A DNA stretch of 64,000 nt from Pempheris klunzingeri (GCF_042242105.1 NC_092020.1:5239501-5303500); one strand, 5' to 3'; counted from the first letter of the stretch, positions 30,394 through 44,000 are shown. Translations and numbers: made by a program. Notes: generated by a model not told the origin, from the letters alone.

Positions 30394-31229
30394 TGGGAAA
30401 GCTCGTGCGTAGGTCAGAAAGCAAGCGAGAGAGAGAGAGAGAGCAAGCGAGCCAGAGTGACAGAGACAGAATGTGAGTAGGAGGGAGGAGGCGAAGGAGG
30501 GAACAACTTTTAGCAGAAGGTTACTTTTGTATAAAACTCTTAACTCCCGTTTTTGCTTCCCCTGCTTTAACCCTAGTGATATGTGACTTTAAGTTCATAT
30601 AGCCTAACGTCCCTCCTCTGCTGTATTCCCCTGAACCTGTATAAGTCATAGCTCTCTTGCTCAAATATTCACTAGTTAGTCTTGTACTGATAACCAGCGG
30701 CAGCCTGCTTACTAAGGATTTACTAAGTTTCATTTGTTACGTTGTTTTTCTTTGTTCTGTTGCTGTAGCTTCCTGCTGACTTATCTTATCGTTGTTTCTG
30801 TATTACAAGATGAAATCACCTCCAGACGAGAGTTGTTAGTCCTTCTACTGAATTTCCTAGTGATCCTGAGAAGTCGTTCATATCAGACCTGTTTGTGTGC
30901 GTCAGCCTACTGTTCCTACTAGAGCAGCCTCGACAAGGTCTACTGTATGTTATAGTGTGAAATAGCACAAGTCGCCCTGGAAATGTATGGTATGGTACAG
31001 TGACAGTACACATGTGACATGGTTGTCAGTGTCTTGGGTACCGGCGAGGTTACAGGCTCTCAGTCACCATTTTTGTAGATATTTCCCAGAGTGCCCTGCT
31101 GCTCCCAGAGCCCTCTGCTGTCCCGCTGTGTGATGATTTTATGTAATTGATGGTGCCATACCTGATGATGAACAGTCCAGCACCCTATATGACCAGTGTT
31201 TGTGTTTGTGTAGAAACCTCATTTGTGAC

Positions 31230-31235
31230 AATAAA
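31230..31235 (+). other. Likely itm2a polyadenylation signal
   Basis: AATAAA about 840 nt after the itm2a stop, followed by a GT-rich stretch (GATGGTTGATG) typical of a cleavage region. A second AATAAA at 31727-31732 could serve a longer transcript. Which is used cannot be told from sequence. Confidence 0.5.
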
Positions 31236-32051
31236 CTTGAAGGATGGTTGATGAGCTAAAGGAGTAAATAAGCTAAAGGGAAATTTCACCAAATTTGACT
31301 TTGAAATCACTTTCTGTTAAGAGTTTTCTGAATTCTTATTAATCAATTTGGAGTCCCGTCATGAGGTTACATGTACTGAGACAGCTGTGATAAATAGCCA
31401 ACTACAAGTGGCTGCAGGTATTGCAGAAAATGACATCTTTAAAATTACCACAGGCAGAGTTTGTTTGTAGAATCACTTGAATGAATCAGCACAAAAGAAA
31501 CGTACTGATTGAAACCCCCAAAGGAAAAGCTTGAAAGTGTGAAAACACAAAAATAACTCTAAGTCATTTTCAGTGGTTTCCCACTTGATGCCTGCACAGA
31601 AAGACAATCAGACAGGAAGTGTGCTTGTAAAAATGTGTTTCTGTCTCAGCTTTTTAACAACACTAGAAGATTAAATAAAAACCAATGTTGTGTGCAGCTA
31701 CTCAAATGAACTTCACTTTGTTGCTGAATAAAGTTGAATTTCTTTACCTACTGAACATTTCGGCTGTCTCCTTATTATTACAGCACCAGTGAAAGCAGCA
31801 CTTAAAGCTAACACCGTCCCGTTTATCCTCATCTGCAAGAAAAGTGCAGCCTGGTTAGGGAGCCAGTGCACTCTTCACCAGGGTCATACGAATTTAGAAA
31901 CAACAGATGCATCTTTAATTCAAATATAAATATAAAAATATGTCATGTATTCACATACGTTTGGATGTAAATTATATCTCCGTAGTTTTTAGGAATGCAC
32001 GGACTTTATGTCAGGGTTCAGTGGTTCAGATCAAACCGTTGCCCCCCCCAA

Positions 32052-35000
32052 CTATAGTGGTTCATCGTCTACCTCCTCTCCTGCTGTTATGCAGGACAGG
32101 CGCCTGCTGAAAGTCATGCTGGTCATCTCTGGTATCTCTGGCTTGCTCAGTCGCCTCCAGAATTCATCAGTGGTGAAATAGTACATGAGTGGGTCCAGGC
32201 TGCAGTTCAGGCTGGCTAAGCAGAGCGTGAAGGGGTGACATCGCAGAATCAGGTCCCTGAGGGCGCAGCTGTTCAGGGCGTTGGCTTTAGCCAGGAAGTC
32301 CAGGGGCATAGTGACATGGTAAGGAGCAAAGCACACCAGGAAGACCGCCGCACAGCTTAGGACCATCCGTAACGCCCTCCGCTTCTCCCCTCGGTCAGGA
32401 ATCGCCCCTCCCCTCCCCTCCCGTAGGCTCCCAGCAGTCAGACAGGAGCAGGCTAACACCAGGATGAGGGGGATGATGAAGCCCACCAGCTCGGCTATGA
32501 TCAGGAGGGCCCAGGCTGCTGGAATACTGACAGTCCTCATGGGCAGCTCTGAGAAACACACAGAGTCAGGTCCGCTGAGGGGGGCACCGGCCTCTGAGCT
32601 GAGCCTGTCACGTGAATCAGGGTTCAGGCTGCTGCTGGGGTTCCTCAGCAGAGGGAAGGGCAGACAGCCCAGACAGACCAGCAGCCAACCGAGGACACAG
32701 ATGAACATATCTCCTTTTCGCTTGGATGAGTTGTACCTCAGCGGGCGCATGATGAGCTCACAGCGGCGCACGCTGACGCACACCATGAAGTAGATGGAGG
32801 CGTACATGTTGACGTACTTCAGATAGAAGCAGATCATGCAGAGAGGATGACCGAAGGGCCAGGTGTTGTTCAGGTAATAGTAGATCCGCAGAGGCAGCGA
32901 GAGCACCTGAGGAGAGCAAAGAGTGTCAAGGCTGTAGAAGAAGAGCTACAAACAAAAACAAATAAAATACATAGATTAGATAACATGGTGTCAGAGCCCT
33001 TTCACCTTTAAACCAATCAGTTAGTTGGTCTGCAAAGACAGTTTTGATCCTTATTGTTGAAACTTTTGGTTTGCAGTGTTTCAAACCTGCCCAATAAACC
33101 ACTGAAACCACATGGTTTCGTTTTTTTCTCTGCTGGGGGATTTCTGCTTTTCTTTGTTTTATAACACTGGATGTTAAGTAACCTTTGCATTTGCACTTTG
33201 TTGGAGGTACAAAACAAGCAGCTCGATGATGTTTCCCACAACTAAACTAAACCTGACATTTAGTAGGTTAACCAGTTTTATTTGAACACGTCTATTTCTA
33301 AATAGAATATTAATAGTTGATGAATGGTTTATAACAGTCTATGACACATTTAAGTGTAGTTGTATTCTTATTTAAAGTCATATCGAGTGTTCGTGTATTT
33401 TTCAGCACCTACAGCTCCTCTGAAGCGTCCTAACAAGCAGTGTAATACTGTGTGAATATGAAATATAACCCTTTATTATATGAAGTAATTGTATTTATCA
33501 ATTAGGCTCTATTGTATTCATTCATTTAGTATGAATTCAATAGATATAGGTAGGTATTTTTTTTACTCTTATGAGAAAATTCCACGAGCTAATGAAGGCC
33601 ATGAGATGTGGCTGAAAGCTCTAGCAGAAATCTAGCATGAGTACCGTTGTTAAGGTGAAGTCATGAGGGAACTTTCAAGATCTACAAGTATTGATTTGTA
33701 CATGTGTATGAGATAAGATAAAACTTTTTATTGATCCCTCAGTGGGGAAAGTTCACTGTTACTGCAGCTCAAGGACAGACAGAAAGCACACAGTTAAAGG
33801 AATAGAAATTAAAAAAAATATATATATATACAGAAAAAAACCTTATATACACAACAGAAACATTATATACAGTAATACAATAAATATAAAGAAACAAACA
33901 ACAGGGTGGGATGGGATGATATGGATTATGTATTATGGATTATTGCACAGTTGCCCATGAGTTGAGTAATGATAATAGAGTGCATTGAGTAGTATTTGTG
34001 ATTGTGGTTGGTGCAGCAGGCTATAATGCAGCATTATACAGTCTGACTGCAATCGCAATGAGCATTCAATAGATGTTTTCTTACACAATCATTAATCATC
34101 AATGTCATTAAATGCCATTACAGCAGTATTATACAGAGCTAACAGTGGGTTTATACACCAGTCATGGATGCCTCATGGAGGAGGCTCACTCTGCTTCAAA
34201 CCGGATTAACATTACAGAAACCGAGAAACAGATTGCAGTTTCATTAAACTCTGCCCCAGAGTAGCCTCTGTAGCTGCTTTTTAAAACGTTCTTAAATAAC
34301 CCTGCTTGAGTGAGTACGTATTGCAAACTATTCCGCTGAGAAAGTTTTCTTGACAACATTTTCTCTAGATTGAGGAATTGTATCGTGACCCCTCTTAACC
34401 TTGTGTCATGCTTATGTCTGTTCTGTGAAAATGTTACTCTTGAATACAGGGAGTGAAGCTGTTTCAAAACACGTATATTGATAAAATTAAAAGACTGCAC
34501 ATTAATCTGTCTTCCGTTTTCAGCCAGGCCAGTGTGCATTTGGTTTATAGGCTACCTGACTACAATTAAAGTGTGTTATAAATAATCTATAGTCTTATCG
34601 TGCTGCTTGCAAATGCTTACTGTGGGGTCAAAGTAAAATGTTATGGTTAAAGGGTTGATTGAAAGAAGAATTCATAGATTAAGTGGTAATAAAATCATTA
34701 TGTGCAGCTCTGCCGTCCACAAAGAAGAGGATTTATCTAAACAGGAGATATCGATAATAAAAGTTATCTGCAAATGAGACAAGACAAACAGACATAAGCA
34801 AACATGCTGTAGACGCATACTTGGGGATTTAGATGAATGAAAACCTAATTAAGCTATTAAACAAGAAGCACAGAAGGCAAAAAGGGATTCTTACCTGCAG
34901 CAAGTCGGCCACAGCCAGGTTCATCATGAACACCACAGCCTTCTTGGTTTCTCTGATGTAAATCCTGAATACCCAGATCGCCAGCACATTACCCAGCAGC

Positions 35001-35098
35001 CCCGGTGCTAAGATCACACTGTACACCACTGCATACACACGGTGCTGGTACGCCTGAAGATCTTCACCGCTTCTACAGCTGTGGTTGGCAAAGTCCAT
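32052..35098 (-). CDS. gpr174: G-protein coupled receptor 174 (lysophosphatidylserine receptor)
   Basis: Rhodopsin-family receptor of the P2Y-like lipid group; mammalian GPR174 binds lysophosphatidylserine and restrains lymphocytes. Exon 1 is 35098-34895 (68 codons: N-terminus with NHS glycosylation site, TM1 with GN at 36-37, most of TM2 ending MNLAVADLLQ). Exon 2 is 32906-32052. The protein is 352 aa (human 333). Diagnostic strings: SLPLRIYYYLN, CFYLKYVNMYASIYF, SVRRCELIMRP (VRRC in place of DRY, as VRRF in human), CFAPYHVTMPLDFL and SLDPLMYYF. Cysteines in WPFGHPLC and VCFSELP supply the TM3-ECL2 disulfide. The join is phase 0, with donor CTGCAG/GTAAGA and acceptor CTCCTCAG/GTGC. The mammalian gene has one coding exon; here a 1988-nt intron, which contains an interspersed repeat, splits TM2. 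It converges on itm2a. A possible ATTAAA polyadenylation signal lies at 31919-31914. Confidence 0.93.
33710..33990 (+). repeat. Interspersed repeat in gpr174 intron
   Basis: AGATAAGATAAAACTTTTTA followed by TTGATCCCTCAGTGGGGAAA and a purine-rich, AT-rich tail is a common teleost retroposon end. It lies within the 1988-nt gpr174 intron. Confidence 0.65.
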
Positions 35099-35457
35099 CG
35101 TAAACCAGGCGCTGTTTGCTGCTAACTGTTAAGACAAGCCGCCTTGTGAACCAACAGGAAGCTTGAATCAGGAAAGCCGCCTTTAGTCTGGTGATGGACG
35201 TGTGTGAGCCTCCATGCTGTCCATTATAAAGCTAATTGTTGATGTGTCAGACCGCTTTCAATCCCAGGAACATCCTGGTAGAGGACAAAAGAAAGGGACA
35301 ACTCATAGAAACCTGATGCACCTCTCGCCCAGTGCATGCTGGGATAGGTAAACAAGACGTTATTTGTGTTTATGAGCTTGCAATTGCGGCATGTTTTGCA
35401 TGTTGCACGGACAGATACCAGTTTTATGACTAAAACTCCCTCAGTCACAAGCACAAG

Positions 35458-35504
<47 letters not shown>

Positions 35505-36279
35505 ATACATGCACACAGCTGGTTATACGAGGCGTTTTACCACTGCCTAACATAATGCATTATTTGTGTGTGTTTGCACCTTTTGCAGCAGCATTTACTG
35601 TAAATATGCAAACCCACAGATGAGGTGATGCTACAGTCTCCCACGTTATGTTCACTGCTGAATGCCTCCATCTGCAGGGGAGCTTACAATGAGCCAGGTG
35701 AAACTAAAGTGGTTAGCAGGCCAGACCAAGACGGAGCTGCCCTCTCTAAGTGCGCTTAGACATGAGAAACGGCCCTTTCTGTGGTGAATCCTCATCACAC
35801 GCTTCACCTACATTATGCTTTAAGACATTTCCACACAATGAATGTAATCTCTGAAGATTGTAAAACCTCGTGGGCTATATTAAATCCTGATGAGCTTCAG
35901 AACTTGATTTAGCTTAGCAAATGGAAACACACAGTAACGTTAGGACCTGCGCTTCCAGCCTGTAGGTGTGATCCACCCACTTTAGTAGGTGTGATCTGAT
36001 TCAGCATGGGCTTCCTCACAGTTTGTTTCAGCCCATGTAAACCATTTGATTGACCACACTTGTGAGTTGCTGATTTTTTTCCCACATAGTTATGAGAACA
36101 ACTTAAACCTGAGAAGATTTTTTTCTGTCCTCTTGTAATGCCTTTAATCCCCTAAGTCTGAATGTGTCACTGTTTGGCATCGTGAGTAAAAGTAAAGTAG
36201 TAAACCTGATTATTATGTATGGCTTTATTAACTGTCGGTCATGCTGTCCTCTGCTCTGTTCTATTTACGAGCTTCTCAG

Positions 36280-37100
36280 CTGTGATGCAATTGGTACTCA
36301 GATCCATCACTTAAAGTAAAAGTACTACTACAATTAAGCAGAAGCCCTGCATTAAAAATCCTCCTCAAGTAAAAGCGACGGAGGTATTGTCAGCAAAATG
36401 TAGTTAAAAGGTCAAATGAAGTATTTAAGTGTGCAGTATCATACACTGTTGCCCATAAAGTTGGAATAAAATGTTTTTTACCTCTTCTCATGAAATGATT
36501 GTGACAATGTGATTTATTCTTGATAAATAAAGTGTATATCTTCTCAACTTTATTGATCAAACTCTTCCAAACAGATCACAGTGAAACTTAAACCACAATT
36601 AACCTTTGCTAACTGTGTATTCAGGCTTTAACAAAATTGGGGGTATTGAACAATTATTCCAACTTTATGGGCAACAGTGTACATATATAGACATTTTTGG
36701 TTGTTAATACTGATGCCTCAAGTGATGTAACTGTCTCATGTACTGTTAAGTCCAGTGGTCCCCGCCAAGAGGGTTGCGTCCCTCCAAAAGGTCTGAAGAT
36801 AAATCTGAGATGATCGATGAGGAAAGAAGAATATCTGCTATAAAAACTTGTATTCCATTTTTAGATTTTCTTATCATGACAAGGAGCCCCGACTAGACGC
36901 TCAGGAATCTCTGGTTCAGTCTTAAATAATGTGCTGTGTTTTATGAGCCCATCATGTGTTTCTAATGTGAACTCTTAACCTGAACAGTAGCTATAGCTGT
37001 AAAATAAATGCAGTGGAGCCAAAGTACAATAATTCCCTCTGAAATATAGTGGAGTAGATTTATAAAGTAGCATAAAATGGAAGTGAAGCACAGTGTCTTC
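36280..37100 (+). repeat. Old interspersed repeat interrupted by the MITE
   Basis: Blocks such as ACTTAAAGTAAAAGTACTAC, CCTGCATTAAAAATCCT and GGAGTAGATTTATAAAGTAG match a dispersed teleost repeat rich in AAGTAAAAGTA-type words, recalled from other fish genomes. The 236-nt MITE sits inside it, so the repeat came first. The family name is not known to me. Confidence 0.6.
36444..36679. mobile_element. MITE with perfect 26-nt inverted repeats
   Basis: A 236-nt element flanked by TA on both sides (36442-36443 and 36680-36681). Its ends are exact inverted copies for 26 nt (36444-36469 and 36654-36679), beginning CACTGTTGCCCATAAAGTTG. TA target duplication and short length point to a nonautonomous Tc1/mariner-type element. 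No coding sequence. Confidence 0.88.
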
Positions 37101-39069
37101 ACAGTTAAGCTCAGGGCAGCGGGAGGTGTACTTTCCCCTACTGCTTCCCAGAGAGGACATTAACGACAGCAGAGGAATTTTGGATAAGTTAAAGGGGGAT
37201 TTGCTTTAAGAGACACAGAGTAAACTCTTCCACAGCTCCCTGGACTCTGCCTCTGCTCTCTGACCGCCTCTCATCCAGAACAGATCTCCCAGTGGACCCT
37301 GAGCCTCCGGTCTTCCTTTTAGCCTCACTGACCTTTGATCTGTATGTGTCTGTATTAATGTGATTCTTCTCTCATCACTCAAACTTGAACTTGAACTTGC
37401 ACGTACAGATCTCAAATGTTCTGTCATCCCCCCCCCCCCCTGCAGCTTATTGCAGTGGTATTACATGCTCAGTGATGACCTATCACGGCCAGCCCATCTG
37501 TGATATCCAGCAGTGCCACACGTCATCTTATTGTGACAGAAACATCATCGCGTGTCTTTGGATCTTGATATTTGGGTACACCAAAGAAAACCGGATGAGT
37601 GTGAGGGTTAGGGGTATATGAAGAGTTTCACTTTTTCAAAACAGGGCTGCATCCCGACCTACCTTAGATCTCAGCTGTTTTAGGCCTTCGTTCTTGCCAG
37701 TTGAAACACATTATTTCATCCACTGTGATTCATCTCTCCGTGGGAGGTTGGCACGTTAAACTTTTTCCACGATATGTGGCCTCATGTATCAGCACCCAAA
37801 ATGTTGCCAGTGAGCACCCAGGTCCCTCCACGTGTGCTGTTTTAAGACACAAAACATATCATGATCCCCATCCCCTAGATACTATAAACCTCCAGGGACT
37901 CATAAAGGAGCACACAGACACTCTGACACTGGCCTACAGAGACACATTCACACCCTCAGCATAACAGACATTCCTCACATTGGAGAAACTTGCAAGATCC
38001 CCCATGAGGCATGACTCTACACTGAAAGCATCCAGCTGTTACAGCCTCTCGCACAAAACTCACAGTTTCTTTAAAGAGATTCATAAGACCGACAATATGC
38101 AACAAACATTCTCACCTCTGTCTTCAGACTTGGTGCTGCGTCGGATCAAAAAGCAGAAGGGCTGGAGCATCAGCCAACACACGCCATCCCCTCCCTCCTC
38201 CACTTCTAATACCATTCACTCTGTCTCCCCGCCTTCTCACGTTCTCACCGACTCTCTCACTTACTCTCTTTTTTTGTGTAGAATCGCCATTTTCTGTATC
38301 CTGTGTAATGATATTTACTTTGATTTCTCCCCGTGTTCTCTTTATATGTCGGCCTGTCTTGCTCTCTGCCTGTGTCTCCTCTGTACTGGGGGTTTCAGCA
38401 CACATAGCACTTCCTGTGAGTGTGGGGGTGTGGTTTACAAGAATGTCTGACACCATGACTTCTGCTATTAGGGCTACTGTTGTCCTTGTCGACGATGTGT
38501 GTGAACCATGCGTGTCCTTCTGATGATAGATGAAAACATATGTATACATATGTAATAATATGTACGTAATATATCCCGACTGGGAACTGATACTGAAACT
38601 AGAAGGTGTTGTTTTTTTAACCTCTCACATATTTCACAACACAATGTTTTTAGTTACTAAATAGCAGATAAATGTGATTAAAACTGGAGTATGACAGCTT
38701 AGAGATAAGATGTGGGCACATTTTGTGGCAGGTGAATCAAACACCTGGCAGTCTTTCCTAAGGTGGGCTGCCTGGGGGTGGGGGTCGCCTCAGAGTTGGC
38801 CCAGACTTGGGTTGAGCAGATGCACGAAGAGGTGGGTGAGGTTTTTAAAACCGGTAACTGCCAGAGTTTGGCAGTTACTGTTTGTTGAAGCTGCTGCAAC
38901 TGCTGTCAACTGTCTTTCCCACATCATCCTGCGAGAGGAAGTACAGCAAATATGAGATAACGCCTGTTTTTATCTACTGTCACCCAAAGGAAACCTCATT
39001 ATGAAGAAAACTTAGATACACAATAGAGACCAGCATTGTACCAGATAAGACAGAAAGCACAGATTGGAT

Positions 39070-39075
39070 TTTATT
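39070..39075 (-). other. Candidate p2ry10 polyadenylation signal
   Basis: AATAAA on the minus strand about 340 nt after the p2ry10 stop codon, in otherwise gene-free DNA. This is an inference from position alone. Confidence 0.35.
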
Positions 39076-39413
39076 TACAATACATATACAAATAGCTTTG
39101 ACATTTATGAGATAGCTTATTTAAAATTGTTCCATTTTTTACTGAAGATTCACAAGCTGTAGGCAATCTAAGATAGGCAGGATATTCACATAGATATTGT
39201 GAGCGTACACATCAGTTGACGATTTAATATTTGTTTCAGAGGTCGGAGCTCTTTGGTCCAGTTGGTATTCAGACAGCGGTGACATGTGAAATAATCTCAT
39301 TGTCTGACTCTGATCTTGTCAGCCTGTTTTCAAGTTCAACAGAATGCATCACGGATGTATTTGTTCGGTTTGGCCGCGTCATTCCCTGAAAAAAATACAC
39401 AAAAAAAACAATG

Positions 39414-41000
39414 CTAGTCCCTGTCCGAGCAGCTACTCTCCATGCTCATCAGTCTGTGCTGTGCGGGCCGCTGGGTCGGGGAGCTGATCGGGGAGGAGAG
39501 GAGCGTGGAGGTGAAGGAGGAGGTGCGCCTGGTGAGGTGCAATCTGAACTCAGCTGTTAGAAAGTAATAAAGCAGAGGGTTGAGGCAGCAGCTCAGGCTG
39601 GCCATGCACAGGGACACGGGGTGGAACTGACGCACAGCCATTCTCGTCGCACAGTGGGACACTATGCCCTGCGACACCATCAGGTAGAGCAGGAAGTTGA
39701 GATGGTAGGGGGCAAAGCAGAGCAAGAAGAGGGCAGAGCAGCTCAGCACCATCTGCAGAGCACGACGCTTCTCACTATTTGCCTGCTTTTCATGGTATTT
39801 ATCCGCCTGACAGTTGGAGGTGACTGACTGGAGCCGGCTGCGCCCTGAGGAGTTGCTTGTGGTCGAGTTTTGCTGATCCTGGGTCTGTTTCTGGTTGAGG
39901 GACCGGGCAATGCGGATGGAGCTGTAACTGATGCAGGCCAAAGGAAGCAAGAAACCAAACAGCTCAGCGAGAGCCATCATGGTGACCGCCATAGAGAGGG
40001 GCAGGCGGCGCATGGGCAAGTCCTTAAAACATCCCACTCTGGTAGAGCTGGGGCTGGAGACTGGCCTCAATCTGCTGGGGCTTGTACTCCAAGGTGGTGC
40101 GTAAAACTTGGTGTAAACCAAAGGATGCTGGGTAGAAGCATCCAGAGAATAGGACATGTTATGGACTGTCTGCACACTACTGCTGCTGCTGCTGCTGCTG
40201 CTGCGCATCAGGATGAAAGGTGAGCAGGCCAGACTGACCAACACCCACACTATGATACTGATCAGCAGGTCGTAACGCCGCCTCCACCGGCGGGCGAAGA
40301 ATGGGTTGAGCAGGAAGACACACCTCTGCATGCTGATACACACCTGGACACAGAGGAAACAGTGACATGAAAATTATCAACCAGATTTAGCGAACCAGAA
40401 GTGAATTTGTTCTGAGAACTGAGAAAGGAGTCACAGGCTTTGACTCAAATGACTTCCTGTTAGACCTAAAGTCATGCATCACACATTTGACTCTTTGAGA
40501 AATTGCTAAGTTTCTTCCCAGGATTCCAGGTGTATTTTCGCTTTTCTTACCAGGAACACAATGGCGGCGTACATGTTGAGGTATTTGAGGTAGAAGCAGA
40601 ACAGACAGAGGCCTCGTCCAAAGGGCCAGGTGTGTGTGAAGTAATAGTAAATCCTGAGGGGGAGAGACAGGATGTGGGCCAGGTCCGCTAACGCCAGGTT
40701 TATCATGAAGATCACCGCCTTGGTCTTCTTACTGTGGAGGCACGTGCAGAGGAGTTAGCCGTGTCCACAATGCAAGTGAGGCTCTCTGCATGTAAATGTG
40801 TGTTTGTGCGTGTACCTGATGTGTCTGCAGAGGACCCAGAGAGCAGTGGTGTTGAGCAGCAGCCCGGGGATGAAGAGCAGCAGGTAGAAGTAGGTGTACA
40901 TCTTGTCCATGCTCTGTTCCCAACTGGTCATATTGTGGCCACAATGTGAGGGGGAGTTGGCTGGGGACTCCTCCCTCCATCCAGATGCATTCACAGTCAT
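39414..41000 (-). CDS. p2ry10: P2Y receptor family member 10 (lysophosphatidylserine receptor)
   Basis: Rhodopsin-family lipid receptor; mammalian P2RY10 answers lysophosphatidylserine and is lymphocyte-enriched. Exons: 41000-40816 (N-terminus with NAS and NMT glycosylation sites, TM1), 40731-40551 (TM2 and TM3), 40343-39414 (TM3 end to C-terminus); 431 aa against 339 in human. Matches include CRHISKKTKAVIFMINLALA, LSLPLRIYYYFTHTWPFGRG, CFYLKYLNMYAA, MQRCVFLLNPF (MQRC at the DRY place, human LQRC), CFAPYHLNFLLY, LNPLLYYF and the C-terminal RLMSMESSCSD. The extra length sits in ECL2 (about 45 residues, beginning with nine serines) and ICL3 (about 28 polar residues). Introns of 84 nt (phase 2, ICL1) and 207 nt (phase 0, TM3) are absent from the mammalian coding region. 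The start is the only ATG before TM1 that keeps the glycosylated N-terminus. Confidence 0.93.
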
Positions 41001-44000
41001 TCTCTCAAAAAGACGCTGGCGGCATAATTCAACAACCCATTACTTTCAGTCCTTCATCTTGTCCCTCACACACTCTTAACACCTGCAACAGAAAAAGGAG
41101 AGTTGACAGTTGCGGACTTGATGAGTTATTTTGGGGTTCCTCATTTAGCAAAAATCATGTGTGCAGTTTAAAATATTAGGAAGCAGTTATTAGTATTACT
41201 AATATGTAGTGCTGCCAATACTAATGTTAATGTGCAGCTGTAAATGTCAATAAGTGACAGAAAATATATAGTGACAGAAAATATATTTAGGCCCAAATGC
41301 AGGTAAGTGGTGAACTAGGACGCTAGCTAAGACCAAGCAAGTGGAGGATAAACAGCAGCAACCTCACTAGTGGCTTATAGCTGAGTGATTTGTGAAATAT
41401 AATGAAGCCATTAGTTGCAACTTTCAGCACTCATTTATATGACACATAACAGGAAATGCAAGAGGAAATATGCAGTGCCCTGCAACTGATGTTACCCTGT
41501 TCTCCTGTGTCTCATTACTAGCTAGCTGATTAGCTCTAATTTTGAGTGTTTAGTTTTTGTCAGTGCAATATTTTTGCACTGACAAAGAGAATGTGTAATA
41601 AATCAGAGATGTCTGTGTGTGGTGGAAGGAGACAGCAGGAAATGTGTGGAAGTATGATAGAGCATTTATTCAGCTTATCACTGAAACATCGCCTTTCCTC
41701 CTGCCCTCAAGACGAGACCACACCCTTCCTCTGCCAGTCCCAGTGGGGGGAAGAGAGAGCCAGCAAATCTTTGCCGCTTTACTGTACACTTGACTGGTGT
41801 GGACACTCTCTCCTATTGGCTGATGGCAATATCAGTCTGTCGCGGTCAACCAACGAATCCCCCCACGTTACCTGCACAGTTAAGAGTCGTGCAAAAGCTA
41901 AAAAGCGAGTTTAAGGAAGTTATACACAAGTCAACTTCTGAGGATGAATCTGCAACTTTCTTTTCTCAGCATTGTGTAGAAAGCATCGTCACACATTTGA
42001 ACAGTTTCTCAAACCACGTCATATGGTTCACTCTTAAAATCAAACCACACTTCAAAACAGTCATTCCGAATAGTGCTGCAGCAACATAATGAAGCCTGCA
42101 TGACAACAGTGGACGTGGAAGCAAACCACACCTCATCACACCTCATCTTGACTTATTTTGACCTAATCTGACTTTGATAATGCCTATTACATGAAATTCT
42201 AATGTAAAATGCATCTAATGTTGCATTTTGATGTTACATCAAATGCCGAGTGAAGGAGCATTTCTTAAGCAAGACCACAAATGTTCAGACATTTTACCTC
42301 AAAACAAAAACTGTGCCATTACCTTGAGCTTCTCCTTATATGATCAGCATGGACGGAGGGGAGAGGTTAGAGCCAGGAGTGACCACAGGCGACCGCATGC
42401 TCCATCCACTTCACACTCCTCTGTCAACAGCAGGCTGACGCACAGACACAGCCTGTCCTCGGGCTGTGCAGTGGCAAACAGGGTCAACAGCAAACCCTCC
42501 TGAGACACTTCAGCAGCAGAGAAAAAAGAAAAAGAACCTGTCTGTGTGTGCAAGTGTCAGCATTATAGCCACCACTGACGTGGTTTCTGTTTCAATGTGT
42601 AGTTGCATGTGGGGATGGCATGTGGTGGGGGCTGGTCTCAGGCTCGGCTGACTCTCTTTTCTTAGGTATAGTGATGAAGAGAAGAGGAAGCTCTGCCCAC
42701 ATGCCTGTTTACTCTTTCCTACATCACGAGTCCCTAGCAACTCAGCCAAAAGACACATGCCGTATTGGGCACACAGAGGGTGTAGTTAAAAAAACAAAAT
42801 GACAGCACTTGCAGGTGAAGATGTTAATCTAAAACACAACAGACATAGAGATGCTAGTTCCTCTGAAATTTAGAAGCCATCTAAAGCAGGTGATCTGGCA
42901 CAGCGGGGGGCACCTTCTACACCTTCTACAACTTCTAATGCAGCTTCTAAGTACACATCTACACTACACCTCTAAACTGTATTGTAGTGTAAAAGTCTCT
43001 CTAAAAGTCTTTGTATTATGCAATATTTGGAGTTGTGTCAAAAAATGCGTCCACTTCCCCTACCAGATGCTACACTTCCCTTTTTAAAGTTTTATCCAAG
43101 CATAAGATTTGGTAATATAGATTCACTTGCAGATCAACCTCACGTGTGAGCTTTAGTCCTCTGAAACTTTGCTTGGTATGTGGCATTTGCAACTTTTGCA
43201 GTATGTTTATGGTTTCAGTTATGCGACATCTAGAAAAACAGATTTATTACAAGCCTCTAAAATGGCAGCAGTTTTATCCGTCCACGTGAGGTCACACCCT
43301 GAGAGAACAGGTTCCCAGGCTGTTTCAGGCAGCTGCATGGCTCACGTGCAGCTTCCTGTGTTACTGCAGTGTGGTTTCACCTCATACAAAGTGCAACGCA
43401 GAGCCAGGACAGGCTATCAGCACCCACGACTGCTCATCACTGAACAGTCGTGGGTGCTGATATCCGTCACTGGAGTCTATCGTGGTGTTTTCTCTGAAAC
43501 GTTTGCTCTCACTAACAACCACTAGAGGTCACAACAGGCCACACAGTTTCCTGAACCATGCTAAACAGTTTTTTACTTCAACAATCAAAGGGGCAGATTG
43601 CTCCTTTAAAGGAAACATTTGAAGGGCTGAGTGTCTTCTGTTGTAATATTTCAGCACATTCTTGGCATGAACCACTCAAGGGGTTGCTGCATGTTTGTTT
43701 TTACACTCCCACTCCTCTTATTTCCTGCTCTGCAGTACTTCTCTCCACTCCAGTGTTTCAGTCCTCCTCTGAGCTACCCTTGACCCCAAATCCCTGAGTT
43801 CATCAACTGTTGTCTCTCCGTCTCCGCTGCTGGATGCACATGGTCACATCAGTCAACTACCAGAGAGGCCTTCTAGGATTATTAGCTTTCTTGCCATCTC
43901 TCTGTACATACCACCACTTCATGTCTTACATTGCCAAGTGTGGCCATGAATCTAACTCTGCATGGCTCTATGGAAGAATGGATAAACAATTCAGTGCTAA

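Larger units (their letters stand above)
35099..39069. other. Gene-free interval between gpr174 and p2ry10
   Basis: Contains a TC/AC microsatellite (35457-35502), the repeat and nested MITE at 36280-37100, and poly-C near 37430. The remainder looks unique and noncoding. Confidence 0.6.
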
